This document shows positions 1 to 13,068 of a stretch of 64,000 nucleotides of DNA, piece by piece. Source of the stretch: Prostheceraeus crozeri (lineage: Eukaryota; Platyhelminthes; Polycladida; Euryleptidae). The stretch covers positions 117,087-181,086 of the forward strand of contig CAJQUW010008702.1 in NCBI GenBank assembly GCA_907163375.1. The letters are read 5' to 3'. Position 1 is the first letter of the stretch, and each line of letters opens with the position of its first letter. The notes under the pieces are model-generated. The model did no database searches. It saw nothing but the letters and a program-made list of their open reading frames with translations, and was not told the origin of the DNA. Both the position numbers and the translations under genes were made by a program.

Positions 1-72
1 ACAATGACATCAAAAAGCTCTCCATACCATTGAAAGAATTAATAATGCTTTTGTAATTCTAATTCTATAATG

Positions 73-399
73 CTAACATGCTAATTGTAATTCTAATAAA
101 ATGCTTTTGTTATTCCGAATGTGGTTGACAACATTCCAAGAATCCTTGCCTGTTTTGGTGTCACGTTTTACCCAAGACTCTTTCGCTTTTGCTATCTCCT
201 CGTGTATTTTTACTTTTAGATGTTGAAAAGAAGACCAGTCTTTCCTACGAAAAGCATCCCATCGTTTTGTGATCAATGGTTTCAAAAGCGGGGTGACCCA
301 TGGCTTGTCTCTGCACGACATTGTGACACTCTCGCATGGGATGTGTGATAATGCGTTGTAGTACATGCCATAAAACTGTAAGCACATGTCTATACACAT
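73..399 (-). pseudogene. LINE fragment (linker between endonuclease and reverse transcriptase)
   Basis: The 108-residue minus-strand frame reads like the stretch between the endonuclease and reverse transcriptase of CR1/L2/Jockey-type LINEs. It has IPCESVTMS, then DKPWVTPLLKPLI, a basic R..AF segment and a helix with EEIAKAKESWV. In these families the words DkPW, a terminal K and AK..W form a recognisable signature. No endonuclease or RT motifs follow within the window, so this is a short scrap, possibly truncated by the window edge. The superfamily cannot be fixed. Confidence 0.65.
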
Positions 400-466
400 A
401 CCTTACTCTTACATTTGTAGTTGAGAAAATATGATTTTAGATTAGAAATAATATAAGGGAAAAAGG

Positions 467-540
467 TAGGTCGACTTAGAACTCGACCCTGTGTCATGCT
501 ATTTCATGGTCTGTGGCTCTAACCACTATGCCATGGAATC
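467..540 (-). repeat. tRNA-like SINE head
   Basis: Read on the minus strand, this 74-base stretch starts GATTCCA, has an A-box-like TGGCATAGTGGTTAGAGC at the normal tRNA position, and a B-box-like GGGTCGAGTTC about 45 bases later. That spacing equals the RNA polymerase III internal promoter of a tRNA. The arms do not form a clean cloverleaf, so a tRNA-derived SINE head or pseudo-tRNA is more likely than a working tRNA gene. The SINE body is not delimited. Confidence 0.55.
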
Positions 541-645
541 TTATCATAGAGTCGCAGCAATTTATTGTCTATATCTAACTTGTCTGCATTTTTCATTTCT
601 CCTGTACATTTGATTAAAATTACATGCTAGTTCTTTTGTTTTTCA

Positions 646-2160
646 GGATGCTACACGTCAAGTACTGGAGAGAAAAGTTACGGAGTTGAAGAAGCATTAG
701 AAAGACTGTTACAGCAGATCTCATCAGATGACGACTACGAAGACGACGAAACTCTGGATAGTGATGTTGATGACATAGTCATCGATAAGCCAACAACAAT
801 AGTATCTGATCATTCTGACGAAGATTGTGTAGACGACACTGATAGGATAATTGAATCCATGGTGGCTGAAATCCATGAAGATTACAATACGATGAAATCT
901 CGCAGTGGCTCTGAGAAGTGGTACCGCAAACCACTACAACAAGGAGGAAGGGCAAGAATTCATAATATCATTCGAAATCAAAGTGGTCCTACTAAGCATG
1001 CTCAAAGACACTGTGGTTCATCACCTGAGGAAGCCTTCAAATTATTCATTTCTCCCAGTCTTGTTCAAAAGATAGCAGAATGCACCAATAGGGAAGCTAG
1101 CGAACGTACACATACTTGGAAAGAAACAAATGTAGAGGAACTATATACTTTTTTCGGTCTGTTGCTTCTTGCTGGCGCTTTGCATGAGAGCAAAACACGA
1201 CTGGCTGACCTCTGGAGTGTGGGCGAGGGAAGGCCAATATTCAATGATTCATTGGCCAGAGATCGATTCACTCAACTTCTACGTTATCTCCGATTTGATA
1301 ATTTGATTTTCTCTCCTCTGGAGTGAAAGAAATTCTCAAGACAAATTTGCACCTTTGCGCCGTATTTTCGAAGAAATTGTGACTAAATTTCGAGCTAACT
1401 ATTCACCTGGATCTGAATTGACTGTAGACGAACAGCATGTCAGTTTCCGAGGGCGCTGTCCTTCTAAAATGTTCATCCCTTCAAAGCCAGGCCGCTATGG
1501 AATAAAGTTATGTGCTTTATTTGATTCAGATAATAAAACGTAATAAACCCGAATTACCTTCGGAAATGATACCGGATTCAACTAGGCAACAATTTACCAG
1601 TGTATTCAGATTTCAAGACAAAGCAAAACAATTGTTTCCTACGTCCCGAAGAAAAATAAAGCAGTCATTCTTCTGTCGTCCAACCATCACGACAGCGACA
1701 TTTGAAGTGATGAGTCAAGAAAACCTCAGATCGTTCTTGATTGCAATAAAGGAAAGTGCGGTGTGGACATACTAGACCAACTGGTGCGAAATTATAATTG
1801 CATTCAAAAAAGCAATCGTTCATGAATTTGACTTTGTTCATGAATTTGCTGAACATCTGCTCGTACAACGCACTGGTTTTATTCCTCTACATGCATCCAG
1901 AATATGAACAAAGAAGTGGACAAGTTCGAAAACGCTTTCTACTTCAACTGTCAAATTCTCTTATTGGTTGCTGAGAGGGCAACGCACTTGAGCCGGCAAG
2001 GTCGCCAATGAGGCCTATCATCCAACCGGTACCGAAACAAAGGCGATGCGATCATTGTCCAAGAGAACGTGAGAGAAAATTTAAAAAAAGATGTGTTTTT
2101 TTGTCAAACGACCGTGTGTGCTGAACACGCTATCATAAAACGTCCACGTTGTTGACTGTA
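646..2160 (+). pseudogene. piggyBac-type transposase, decayed
   Basis: The frame opens just after a splice-acceptor-like TTTTTCAG at 639-646 with an acidic N-terminus (DDDYEDDE, then SDHSDEDCVDD), as usual for piggyBac proteins. The piece at 859-1326 carries the family's N-terminal core (S.EEAF.LF, CTNREAS, ELYTFFGLLLLAG, DRFTQLLRYLRFDN). The piece at 1355-1543 has LTVDEQHVSFRGRCPSKMF and KPGRYGIKL, including one catalytic Asp. Further on, in changing frames, come LPSEM, a VSYVPKK-like word, GVDILDQLVRNY and finally CDHCPRERERKF, the C-terminal zinc-binding tail. At least three frameshifts and several stops break it, so it is not functional. A truncated 155-aa N-terminal frame remains open. 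Confidence 0.85.
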
Positions 2161-2179
2161 GAAAATTGAATACACCAAT

Positions 2180-2470
2180 TGCTTTTTAGGATCATTCAGA
2201 AAACAATCATAAACCTCCATTGTTGTTCGTTACCAAAAATATTTTTGGGGTGTGATACACCCCATGGTAAACAACGCTACATTTTTTCAAAAACATTTTC
2301 ACCGCGAAATGACTTCATACTTCAAAAAGTTTATTACTGTAACTTTTTAGTGATATTCACCTCAAGGATTAACTGGGAGGGCATCATCAGACTTTATCCA
2401 GTTAAAGAAATACACAAAAAATGCGACGTCTTGGGGTGTGTAGACACCCAATGGCAAAGTAAGGGTTAAT
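2180..2470 (+). repeat. piggyBac 3' end with palindromic subterminal repeats and TTAA
   Basis: Downstream of the transposase, the sequence ends GCAAAGTAAGGG followed by TTAA at 2467-2470, the target that piggyBac duplicates. The element end thus reads CCCTTACTTTGC inward. Two palindromic blocks lie inside it: TGGGGTGTGATACACCCCA near 2247 and TTGGGGTGTGTAGACACCC near 2432. Such subterminal repeats are common in the family. I could not find a matching 5' end in bases 1-645. Confidence 0.6.
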
Positions 2471-5400
2471 AACGTATCCAGTTCAGATGACACAAAATCG
2501 GATATATTAGTATGATCAGACACAAGAAGACCGGGTGGGATGTAAATCAATGAACAGATAATATCAGTCTTTGGCAGATATATCGTTAAAAATTCGATGT
2601 ATTTTGGTTTAACAAACCCTGGGATTACCAACTCTGGCGACAGTAAAATAAAACCAGTAAAACCGAATAAGTAAAAAAGACAGTAATAAAACCGAACCTT
2701 GAAGCTGTCTGCACAGGATTAGACTTTGATATTCGCTGAACAGTATATTTACTTGCATCATTATAAGGGACTAATTAAGATAAGCAAATATTCCTGCTGT
2801 CAAACAAGTAGAATGGCTTCTTCAGCTGTCATTTTATGAGTTTTTGGTGATGTGGCTTCAGCCATGCAATTTCAGCCATAGGCTTATTTACTCGATGCTG
2901 AAGTCGCTTTATCAAGTAAGCTTTGCTATAAACTGCATTTTTAAAAAATGCTTTCAAAACAAGCCATGCATTTATAATACCTAAATGGATCCCAGTTGTT
3001 GATGAATATGATTCAGGCTTGTTGTCAATAGTCGCCTGAAATTTCATTCAGTGCGATAGCAGGTTTGATGCATAATTCTGCTGTCTGACACGGATTTTCA
3101 GAGGGATGCATGTGAAAGTTTGCAATGCTACCCAATTTAGGTTGATGCCGACAAATGTAGACATTATCATGAGTACGGATGGAGCGTGAAGAGAGTCAAC
3201 TCAGAAAGCAATTGAGTATGTAGTGAATACTGCAATTGGTTCAGTTTTTACGAACATATTATGTTTCTGAGGTATAGAGCAATATTTGATCAATATTTAA
3301 AAATGGAAATTGTTGCGAATTATTCCTGTGCTAAGCAATAATGTTCCGTTAATGCTACTGATTGCGGTAAGTTATGACAAGAATCTTTAAGCGTTTAGTT
3401 AAAAGGAAATCAATGATGACTACATTTTATTCCAGACCTTCATACGGGAAATTGAAACTTATCCTGCTTCTTGGTTCAACTTTCGAGTTCAACAAATTTG
3501 GCTTATACATTTAGCTCATTTTTTTCCAAATGGCTATATAGATCTGTGACGTGTGAGTTGCTTGTTGAAATTGTTATCTAACAGACTGTGTCCCATAGTC
3601 AATAAAATTGATCATGTAGAATTGAGGTATAAAAGGCTACAATAACTTGCTCTATTGAGCCATGTATGGTTAGATTCAACGGAACTACGGTTAATAGTAA
3701 CTACGATTGATTCCATTATGTAATTATGTGTAGTGATATAAAAGTATAAAAGTATGTAGTTATGATTTAAAATATTCCTGATCAATATCTAAGTTCTGTA
3801 ATTTATCTGAATGATATTGTGACCCATTTATTTTTTATTTTATTATTTACTAAAAATAATGACGTTGAACTCTTTCTTCGCATGACGTAGTTTGTGATAA
3901 CACTGACAGATACAAAAAATAGGAAAATCCATCAAAGCTGCTGAAAAGTATTACTTCTTAGCGTTATCACTTACCATTGACTCGATCGAGGGATCAGTTT
4001 ATCATTCATTCTTCTGCTTTGCTTTCATGATTGCCAATTCCTTGGTAAATTCTCCAAAAACAGTAACAATGATCTCCAAAGCAGAGGGCCTTCTTGTGGG
4101 CATCATCTGCAGCGACATACAGTTTCACTTAGTTCTGTCGACGATTGTGCGATTGATTCCAGAGTTGTCTCTGAATAGGCTCAAAGAAGAGGTGTATTGA
4201 ATCGGAGATTCCAATTTGTGCCCTGTGCTTCGAGAGCACTGGAGCCATGACGGAGACAGACGAAGGCAACGGACCGAAGTCGCTATACTGTGGCTCTTTC
4301 TGAGACGTCGTTGCCAACGTCCATATGAGTGTTACCGCCTTCACGGGTGCCGCTTCTTTATGATTCTTATATGATCAATAATTGCCTACAGCATTCCCAA
4401 GCGATATTTGTTCGCAATAAATGCAATTGACTGAAACGCTATTTATGAATCTTTTCACCATCTGTTTTAACATTCCCAGGTATCAAAGGAAAATTTTGCA
4501 GAAATTCAGAATGCGATTAGAATTAGATATCTGTGGAATTATACAGCTCTCTTGGTGGACGTACAGACCTATATTAAAGCTTATATAAGGTCAAGAAGTA
4601 TCCGATAATACAAGATGATCATGATATGACGAAGTTGATGAAGATCATATGGCTGAGCAAAGTTGTCATAGTGGATTATCTGAGGAAGAAGCAGTATCTT
4701 GGGACAAGGAATAAGTAGGCCTAATTCGCTTTCTAAATGCCTTGATGAAAATACTTGTAGGCAATAACTTCATTCAGATTATTCCTCTATCGGAATACAG
4801 GTGACTTTATGTAATGTTATGATAAATATTTGCTAGATTGTTACAAAGTATTCAATGCTATGATGTAGTTAAGATAATCAACCAAGTTGCTGATGACGTG
4901 TGCTATGATGCCGGCCATCAGATTTAAGGTTGCAATTAACCATCTTCATGCGAGTATATGGCAGTCAATTTCCAATCTGTAATTTTAGGATGATGCGTGC
5001 CACAGCGATGCATTTGAGACGACTGTATACTGCCTCCATATCCCACACGCGGTTCATGCACTTCTATAGTCAGAAGACTCAATTGGGTGTGTAGTAATCA
5101 TAATCGCATAACTTAACTCACTGTTTTATGCAATTTTTGGCTGAATAAAGGCAAATATACCATCTTCGGTTGAATTCCCTTAAAATTTCGCATGTAGGTG
5201 CTGATATAGCAACCGGCTCCAGGATGACCGGTAGGCCCCTACAGGAGGGCACGATCGGGTAGGCCGGCACGAAATTCATTTTCCAGCACAAGGCGGGGTG
5301 CGGGAAGATATGTAGATGACATCATGAATGAGTTGGTGCGACGATAAGCCGGCCTACATGTGGGAAGACCTATTTCTGAATTTTTGCAAGTCGAGCTCCT

Positions 5401-5721
5401 TGATTGCCTGCAGTATTTCTCATAGAATCAAGCTCTATGAATTTTTGATTTCATCATTTCAGATAAGGACATTACAAGGGTTCAAGAAATTAATTAGAAA
5501 TTATATCACACACATATAGGTACGATTTGAAATTGTACAGACTTTCTCCAATATTGAAAGTTTATTCCATAGAACATGAATGAAAATCACAATTTATGCA
5601 TTCACCATGCTAAATAATCCTGAAAAGTGCAATTTTGTTGAAAATCTATCAATTTCTGAGATTTTGCTTGGTGGCTGTGAAATATGATCTGATAGCACTT
5701 TACAATTTCATTATGTTGACA
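2471..5721. other. no gene recognised
   Basis: This AT-rich stretch holds only short chance frames. The longest (4129-4344 minus, 71 aa; 2829-3047 minus, 72 aa) resemble nothing I know and have no surrounding gene signals. A GC-richer patch at 5205-5300 containing CCGGTAGGCC and GGGTAGGCCGGC stands out by composition only. I see no clear repeat termini. Confidence 0.5.
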
Positions 5722-8263
5722 TGCACACGTTTCCCGAATAACCAAAATCTATGGCACTCCTATAGGAAACGTCCTACGGAATTATTGTAATTTTCCTATA
5801 GCGGGTAGTGCTATTGCTATGGAACTCTATTCTATGGCACTGTTAGAATGTTTTGTCCCATTGAATTTTGGGGAACTTTGATCCTATTGCCTGTGGGACT
5901 TATTTGTCCCATAGACTTGTAGGAAATCCTGCCCTATCGAATTTCGGGAAATCTTGTTCTATCGAACTTCTGTCCCATAGAATTTTGGGAAATTCAGTTT
6001 TCATGGCAGCTCCTAATGCTACAGCGTGTCTAAACCTTTCCGCGACATACTCACGCTTTATGTGATCATGATTGTAAAGAATAATTAGTTTAGTTTAGCA
6101 ATTGTGATAATGTCAATTTAAAGACAACATGCATGAGGTATTTGCACTTTCCACTTTCGATCCCCTTGACATGTCGGTGAAAGTCCGGCCCAGATTTAAA
6201 AAAAAATAGTTTGAGAATCAATCACACTATGGAGCATTATTTTTTAGCTAATTTCATGATCATCACAAAACGCCATTAAATTCAAAAAACAGCCAATGAT
6301 TTTTAATATCTTCTCTTTTTAGCCGTTTGAACACTTGCTTCGATGAAAAGTTTCTCAGAAATCATTCACCTTATTTCTTTCTCTTCCATTGGGAAATGTA
6401 GTAGGAGTTGATCTGCAACAAACAGGAAATACATTATAAATATGCGATAAATGATAAGTTGATGATGGAACATAGACGTTCTGCATATAGGCAGATAAAC
6501 TTCATTTAGATGAAAAATAATGCAAAATATTGCAATTGAAGAGTATTTGATAATTGCTATGTTTCTTGTATTGGAGATTTATATTATTAATATAGGATTG
6601 TAACATAATAATGCAAATGCACCCCGCTGTCATCTTGCGGATGAAAAATATCGCCAGAAGTTTCATTTTACTTGTTTATTGTCAAAACTGCGTTTCGTCT
6701 GCTCTCAGTAGTTGTGACACGCAGAATGAATCAAACTGATTGAAACATGATTCCTGCTAGAATATCGATCAGACAATGATCCTTTCTTTTTATTCAAGTT
6801 GTCGATGCACTTCTTTTCCTATTAGTAATTTTTCTGCGTATGTACTTTTTTTATTTTTTTAAATATTAAATTTTATATTATCATATTAATTATTGCAGGT
6901 GCAGTAACTTAGGCAATTTGCCAGCATCAGTGTGTTTAAAGTGATATTTTATGAATGCCCGTCGAAATTTCACTAACTTGCTATTTGGAAATCTTAGAAT
7001 CTTTAGAATTAACAGTGGAGTCAACCTGATAGAATACATATCGAAGGTTTTGAAAGTGAAATTAAATAACGATTTTCTAAATGATAGCTAAAAGACCAAA
7101 AATAACTGGACTATAATTCTTTCAGATAGTAGTGTATAAATTGTTAGAACACCGGGGACTTGATAACTTACTTCATGGCTTAAAACACCGATTCGAGGAT
7201 TTCACCAAACATGGATTTCTCAGAAGACGCAGCAGACTCGTTGAAAGAACCCGATCAACCCTAACTGAAATTTAAAAACATAATCAAAATTGTTTACTTA
7301 AAAACTTTGCGTATAGCATTGGGTGATATTTGCACGACTGTTTGAAGATAACTGTTGACCCCTAGATAACTTACGATGATATGCTTGGGCCAGTGAGAAA
7401 GCTATGAAACAAGCGGAATCAAAAGATATACCCGTTATCTAAAACAAGAGAAATTCTGTTATAATTTCAATGTAACTAACTGCTGCATCATTTAAGTGAT
7501 TACAGCGTATCTTCAAGACTTATAGCATAAATGTATGCGTAGGTCTTCGTTTAGAAAGTTCTACGATTTTTTAATTAATATCCTGAATAATTAAATCTAA
7601 ATAAAATATTCAAATTTGCAATAATTTTTGTGCTGTGATAGCACACATGGCATAGCACTTGAACGTATTGTTGAACTGTCTACTTTATACATACGACAAT
7701 AGAACAAGGAATAGATAAGACTGTCTACATAAATCTTATAATACAGTAGTTCTAGTTCCTACCTCAAAAATCTAAATAATTGCATAATTTAATAAAACAG
7801 TGCGCGAATGAATTGCTGTAACAATGAGGACTTGATGATTTGACTGATGGACTATACAAATAATAAATTCGTTTCAATTGAACTTACTCCATTGGTGTGA
7901 TGATTGAGACAAACCGGATAAGATGATTGATTCAGCAAACGACGGATTTTCATAAAAATACGAGACACTGAGACACGACCAAAGGATGTGATTAACAATG
8001 ACTGTTGCACATGCCAAAAGCATCTGAAATTATACTGAACATGCAAATGTTGCAATATCATTGGACAAAGTCAGATTACGGAGTCAAAACTGTCGCTGCG
8101 CGTTTGCTTCTTTTGGATAGCTTCTATGGCACTCATATTTTCCCACTTCCAGTGCAATTGGATCCAACAGAGTTCGATTGAACGTCAAGGTGTGCTATGG
8201 CATTCCCATTGCGTGTCATAGAATACCATAGAGTGCCATTGAATTTGGTTAATCGGGTGTGCA
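5722..8263. mobile_element. long-range inverted termini, candidate non-autonomous DNA element
   Basis: The left end at 5722-5762 and the reverse complement of 8223-8263 share TGCACAC, then CCGA.TAACCAAA, then ATGGCACTC with only small differences. Just inside each end are repeated words of the type TCTATGGCAC or TCCCATAGAATTT (5750-6000 and 8120-8240), which look like subterminal repeats. No transposase frame is present between the ends and no clean target duplication is visible. It may be an old non-autonomous element about 2.5 kb long, or two ends of related elements facing each other. Confidence 0.5.
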
Positions 8264-8559
8264 GCCCAATGACAGAAATTTCATTAAAACCATAGAGTAA
8301 GTACTTGCTCTATATGATTAAAACCGGATGAATATGCAAAATTTAGCACTTTACATTTTACACTAGATGTGAACTCGACAGAGTTATCTTCTAGGGGTTA
8401 ATTTTTTCCTTTGTCCAAGTTATCTATGTAGCAGCGCGATTTGATGCTGGAAAAATGTATTTTCACATAATTCGGTGAATGACTAGAATTTTGAGATTTT
8501 TATCCTTTTGTAAAATACAACAGTTATCGCAAACTTTGAAATTGAAAAGGAGTTCAATT

Positions 8560-8815
8560 CCTTTAGTTCAGGTTAACTCTACAACGGGAGTTTGCTCCGG
8601 GGTTAACTCTAAAGTTTACTCCTGTGTAACTGTGTACTCCACTTGAGTTCATATTCGGTGTTAGGGTTATATTTACACTTACACCGGAGTTAGTGTTTGC
8701 TCCGGAGTTAACCCGGGTGTAAGCGTTAACTGAACCCGAGTTCATGTCTGGTGTTGCGCTTACACTTACCCCGGAGTTAACTTCGGAGTAACACTTTCAC
8801 TTACTGAATGTGAAC
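8560..8815. repeat. degenerate GTTAACTCCGG-type repeat field
   Basis: About a dozen variants of GGAGTTAACTC, GGAGTAAAC, CCGGAGTTAAC and GTGTAAGC occur in both orientations over 255 bases. Each core (GTTAAC) is itself palindromic. The repeats form a 60-codon minus-strand frame rich in N, S, G and V, which I take as a by-product of the repetition. Confidence 0.6.
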
Positions 8816-9510
8816 CCACAAATTGGCGGTGTTTTTTGAACCCTATCAATATGTCTGCTGCATTTCGAATCATTTTAATTATAATTTCTTCTTCTTGAAC
8901 CGGCGCTGCTTCCGGGAGACCTTGGTCGCGTCAAACCGAAGAATTTTAAAATAGGCACACTCTGCATTCTTGCTAAACTCAGCACAAAAAGAATGAGAGT
9001 GGGATAAATAACAACTCGGCCACATGGAAAGACTCCCAATGTGCCCCCGATGTGCTTCCGATAAACAAGGTTCATTCATTTTATTTTTGAACAAAGAATT
9101 TGATGAAGTGGATACTTTTGGAAACCCTATGCTCTACCCGCATAATATGTTGCACTCCAGAAATTAGCAATAAATAAATCATGTTTTCCGTTCTTCTTAG
9201 CAAATGTACGTACCTTATCGCTAGCCCAGCATTATGTTAGGTAGAGTGGTAACTCCGCATTTATTAAATCCCCAATGTGTATACACTTTCGATTTTATTA
9301 AATGAACTCAAGGGAGATGCAGTCGGAATTGTTTCAAAATGTGAGATATGCACATTTATGCAGTTTTGAAGAAATTACAACGGAATTGACTGATCATGAC
9401 AGGAATGCAGAAGGAATGATGTTATTTCACAGATTCTCAGATGGCATAACAGCCTTGGAGATTTAATATTTGTTAAAGTAGTAATTCGATATGCTCCTAT
9501 CACTTTCATC
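8816..9510. other. no gene recognised
   Basis: Two overlapping minus-strand frames of 66-71 aa (8875-9094) resemble no family I know. Nothing else is visible before the fold-back element. Confidence 0.4.
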
Positions 9511-10316
9511 CTCAACCTTAAGAGTATTTTCTTAAGCGTGATCATGTCACAGGCAACCTGCCACTGGCAGAACAAAATCACATAATCAAAGACAATGATT
9601 TCAATTAACCTTGAAAGTTTAAATGGGTCCACATCACTATTCAGATTCAAGAAGTGAAACATGAATTTAGTGAATCATGAAATCATACCGGTGAAAATTG
9701 AATTAATATCTTGAAATTTCAGCCAAGAAAGCACGATAATATCGCGACTTTTTCATGAAGACATTCATTATAATACGGATCATGAAATTCCCTTGATAAT
9801 CAGCTAAATTTCCGCTTAGTTAGGATGCTTAATAGCAAATATTCATTCCTTTTGATATCCAACTTGTTTCATACTACTTATATAGGAGAGTCATCTCGGT
9901 AGTATATAAATTGGCAAATTTTGACTTTTCTCAAAAGTGCTCAAATAATTTTTTGGACCACGGGAACGTAATCTCCGCAAAAAACTGAATCTTTTGATAT
10001 AAAAAATTTTCACTATATACAGATACTTTTTTGAGTCGACACTCTACCTACGTGTATATATCTCTACTCCATGGTCGCGATCAAAGACAGTGGATATCTG
10101 CGGTCGCGATATTGCTTTCTTGGCTGAAATTTCAAGTTATTAATTCAATTTTCACCGGTATGATTTTATATTTCACGGCATCTGAATAGTGATGTGGACC
10201 CATTCACATCTTTCAAAATTGAATAAAGTCATTGTCTTTGATTATGTGATTTTGCTGTGCCAGTGGCAGGTTGTCTGTGATATGATCACGCTTAAGAATA
10301 TGCCCTTGAGGTTGAA
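9511..10316. mobile_element. fold-back element with ~215-240 bp inverted arms
   Basis: Bases 9511-9748 are repeated as the reverse complement at 10103-10316, with roughly 80% identity and a few small gaps. Shared words include TTTCTTGGCTGAAATTTCAA, TTCAATTTTCACCGGTATGA, TCTTTGATTATGTGATTTTG and GATCACGCTTAAGAA. The 354-base spacer has no coding potential. This is the structure of a long-TIR MITE or a fold-back element. I could not identify a target duplication. The frame at 9375-9662 is a shadow of the arm. Confidence 0.75.
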
Positions 10317-13060
10317 ATGTGCTCTATGATTTGATGTGTATCCCATAATTGAAATAGGCTAAGTTTGCATGCAAAATTTTTCTTTATTTGCCATTACCAT
10401 GTGTATCTACTATCGTGTCCACTTGAAATAATATTTGAATAAATCGCATTGTAGCTTGAGCAAGTGCCCGCATGACATGCATCACACGTCATCAAGTCCT
10501 AAGACTAAAATGATGACAAAATGGTGGAATAAAATGGTTTTAAGTCTGTTGGAGAATGACAAAGATTGATTACTGTAAGGTTGCAAAGTATAATAAATTT
10601 GGCGATTTTTCACACCCGAAATACAGGCGTTGCTGCAGTTTCTGCATTGCTTGTTGCTTCAATTAATGCATTCAACGATATTCAGAATGAAATGAGCATT
10701 CGTTGACAAAAAGTAATCACTAGTATATATCCAAGTTCGCTCTTTATAGTCGCAGATAAGTGAGTTCTTTGATGCGCCATGGAATAAGGTCTTTGTGAAA
10801 CGTATTCATCTCTTCTATTTTACTTGAAAGAGTATTCAAACTTTCACGTACGATCTCATTATATGCAAGTGAAGTGCACTATCAAACTCGTTTGACTGCT
10901 GCCATTGATAAAAACTCAAAATGCATCATGATTTGCGTGCTGGCACGCAATATTTTAACTACAGATGTTAAATACACAGATTTCACATTTTTTTCTGTTT
11001 TAAAACCATTATCATACAAGTTCAAGTTAGCCGCAATATGATGTTCCTCATTTGCGCTTCAACGACATTATTTGCAATCATGTTAATATGAAGCTCAATA
11101 TTTACAATTTAAGCATTTCGCAATATTGTCTATTGTAAAGAATGAATACATGTAGATAAACTACAACACCCTTGCTTCTATTACACATATTACATTTGCA
11201 AATAGAGACAGTAAACGAATCCATTTCACAGGGAAGCTACAGATAGAGAAAGCCCAATTGGCTTTTTCATATGAAACTTAGAACTGAGCTGCTATCTTGA
11301 CAATAAAGTTCATTATCACAATCATATTGTATTCATAACTATCATTCATGTAGCCTATAATTGTTCATACCCCAAGCCATTGACAGTGAATGATAAGGAA
11401 CTCGGCAGACGTGCAGATTCGTAACAGTCAGAGGGTGTACATAATTCTATGAAACTTTCATTCTCGGTTTCTCTCCATGCAGAAGCGTTCGGCGGCCGGG
11501 CTATCCTAGACGGAAAGTTGTCAGCACTCGCTATAGCAATATACATTAGAATGATAAACGTATTGTTTGACTATATTATAATACGGTTCCTTGTCAAGAC
11601 ACCTGTCCGGTTGGAACCGTTCCTTGGCGATTGCAATCGCAGTTCAATGCTTTGGCTCAGATTTCTGTTCTCAAGGCGTGTTGGCAAGGGATGCATCACT
11701 GCAGTTTTGAGCTAAAACTTATCTAAAGAATGAAAGCTCATTGAACAATCACTGACGTTATTAATGCTACATTGAAGCCCCATGAATACATTGTGGATGA
11801 ATTCCATGATAATTTCTGTGCAAGCATACCCTTGCCAAAGGCTGTCTTGGCAGACAAATATAATTATTTAGCCTATATATTTAGCTTTTCTAACAGAAGG
11901 GAAGGGAGCTGCTTTCTGGTCCTCAATGGTCGAAAGTAAGTGCAAGCAACCACTCGCCGCCATGAACTATTGAAAAAATGCTAGCATGCACACGTTCGTT
12001 TATTTTGAAGAAGTGATTGAATCCTAAACATGCCGTTGATGTATGCACTGTCACAAGAACCCAAAAGTTTGTTTCTATACAAAAATTGCAAGAACGAGCA
12101 ATCAAAAAAACCAGCTGATTCAGCAAGAATATCAAGGACACGGTATTTAGAAGAATATGCGAACAGCGTAAGAAACGGATCGGATTTTTCGGCAAAAATT
12201 GAGAACAAGCATGACAATGGAGATTTATAGTCGTCTGTATCTTCTTTCTTATTGTTGTCCATCAATTGAGCTAAATCATGTTGCGTGTAGAAGTTCAGTG
12301 GCCTTGTGTTTGCGGACACAGTTACAAATAAATTGTTGATGTTTTCTGGATCTGACGTTTCTATTTAAATGACTACTGAGTCTCTGAAATGGTCACTAAT
12401 GACATGAAAATTGTCATATATTTCTTCATGAATTTTGGCATCCTACTGTGATCTTGATTGTATGTTTCGCATCGAATATGAAATCGACAATTTTCACTGT
12501 CAAGGCCTTACTTTAAACACCGAAGAAATCCAATTTATCTTCTCCTATATCTGTGGTTTGAAATTCTTTCAGAATATTTACTAACGGATTACTACTGAAT
12601 TGCGAATAAACATTATCGAGATAACATAAGCTTATTCAGACATTTAAAGAATTATCAAACTGGTTCAATGACGGACATACACAATTATAAATTTTCTGAG
12701 GCAAACTATTTCAAAGGCGCATGAATTCCACATCGGAATAATATGGTACGTGATACAATTAAAGTAAAATGTGTTTTAGTGGATCAACTATTTGATCCAA
12801 ACATGTGGTCCGAAGACGCAGTCCGTTCATGTAGTTAGTTAGTCAGGAGGTCATGCTTCACATTCTCAGATTGATGTCCATTGATAGAGGGCCTGGAACA
12901 CGAAACTTTGGCACATCTAAGATGCGCGCTTTAATTGCAGACTGCGTACATTAATTAATCATTACATTGGAATTTACTCTGGGAAGAGACTGTCAATCTC
13001 CTCTTCATAATGAACATGCACCGACGGCGATCAAATCCGTCAATTATTCACTTTCTAATG
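10317..13060. other. mostly featureless; one unrecognised frame
   Basis: This is AT-rich non-coding sequence. A 112-codon minus-strand frame at 11981-12319 is the longest here. It lacks known motifs and an obvious promoter, and an antisense frame of 66 codons overlaps it, so it is probably chance. I recognise no transposon ends. Confidence 0.4.
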
Positions 13061-13068
13061 GTCTATTC

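Noticed and set aside
8563-8745. Asn/Ser/Gly/Val-rich 60-codon frame as a peptide gene
   Set aside because: It is a reading of the degenerate GTTAACTCCGG repeat field.
11981-12319. 112-codon minus-strand frame as a host gene
   Set aside because: No motif, no promoter or splice context, and an overlapping antisense frame; probably chance.
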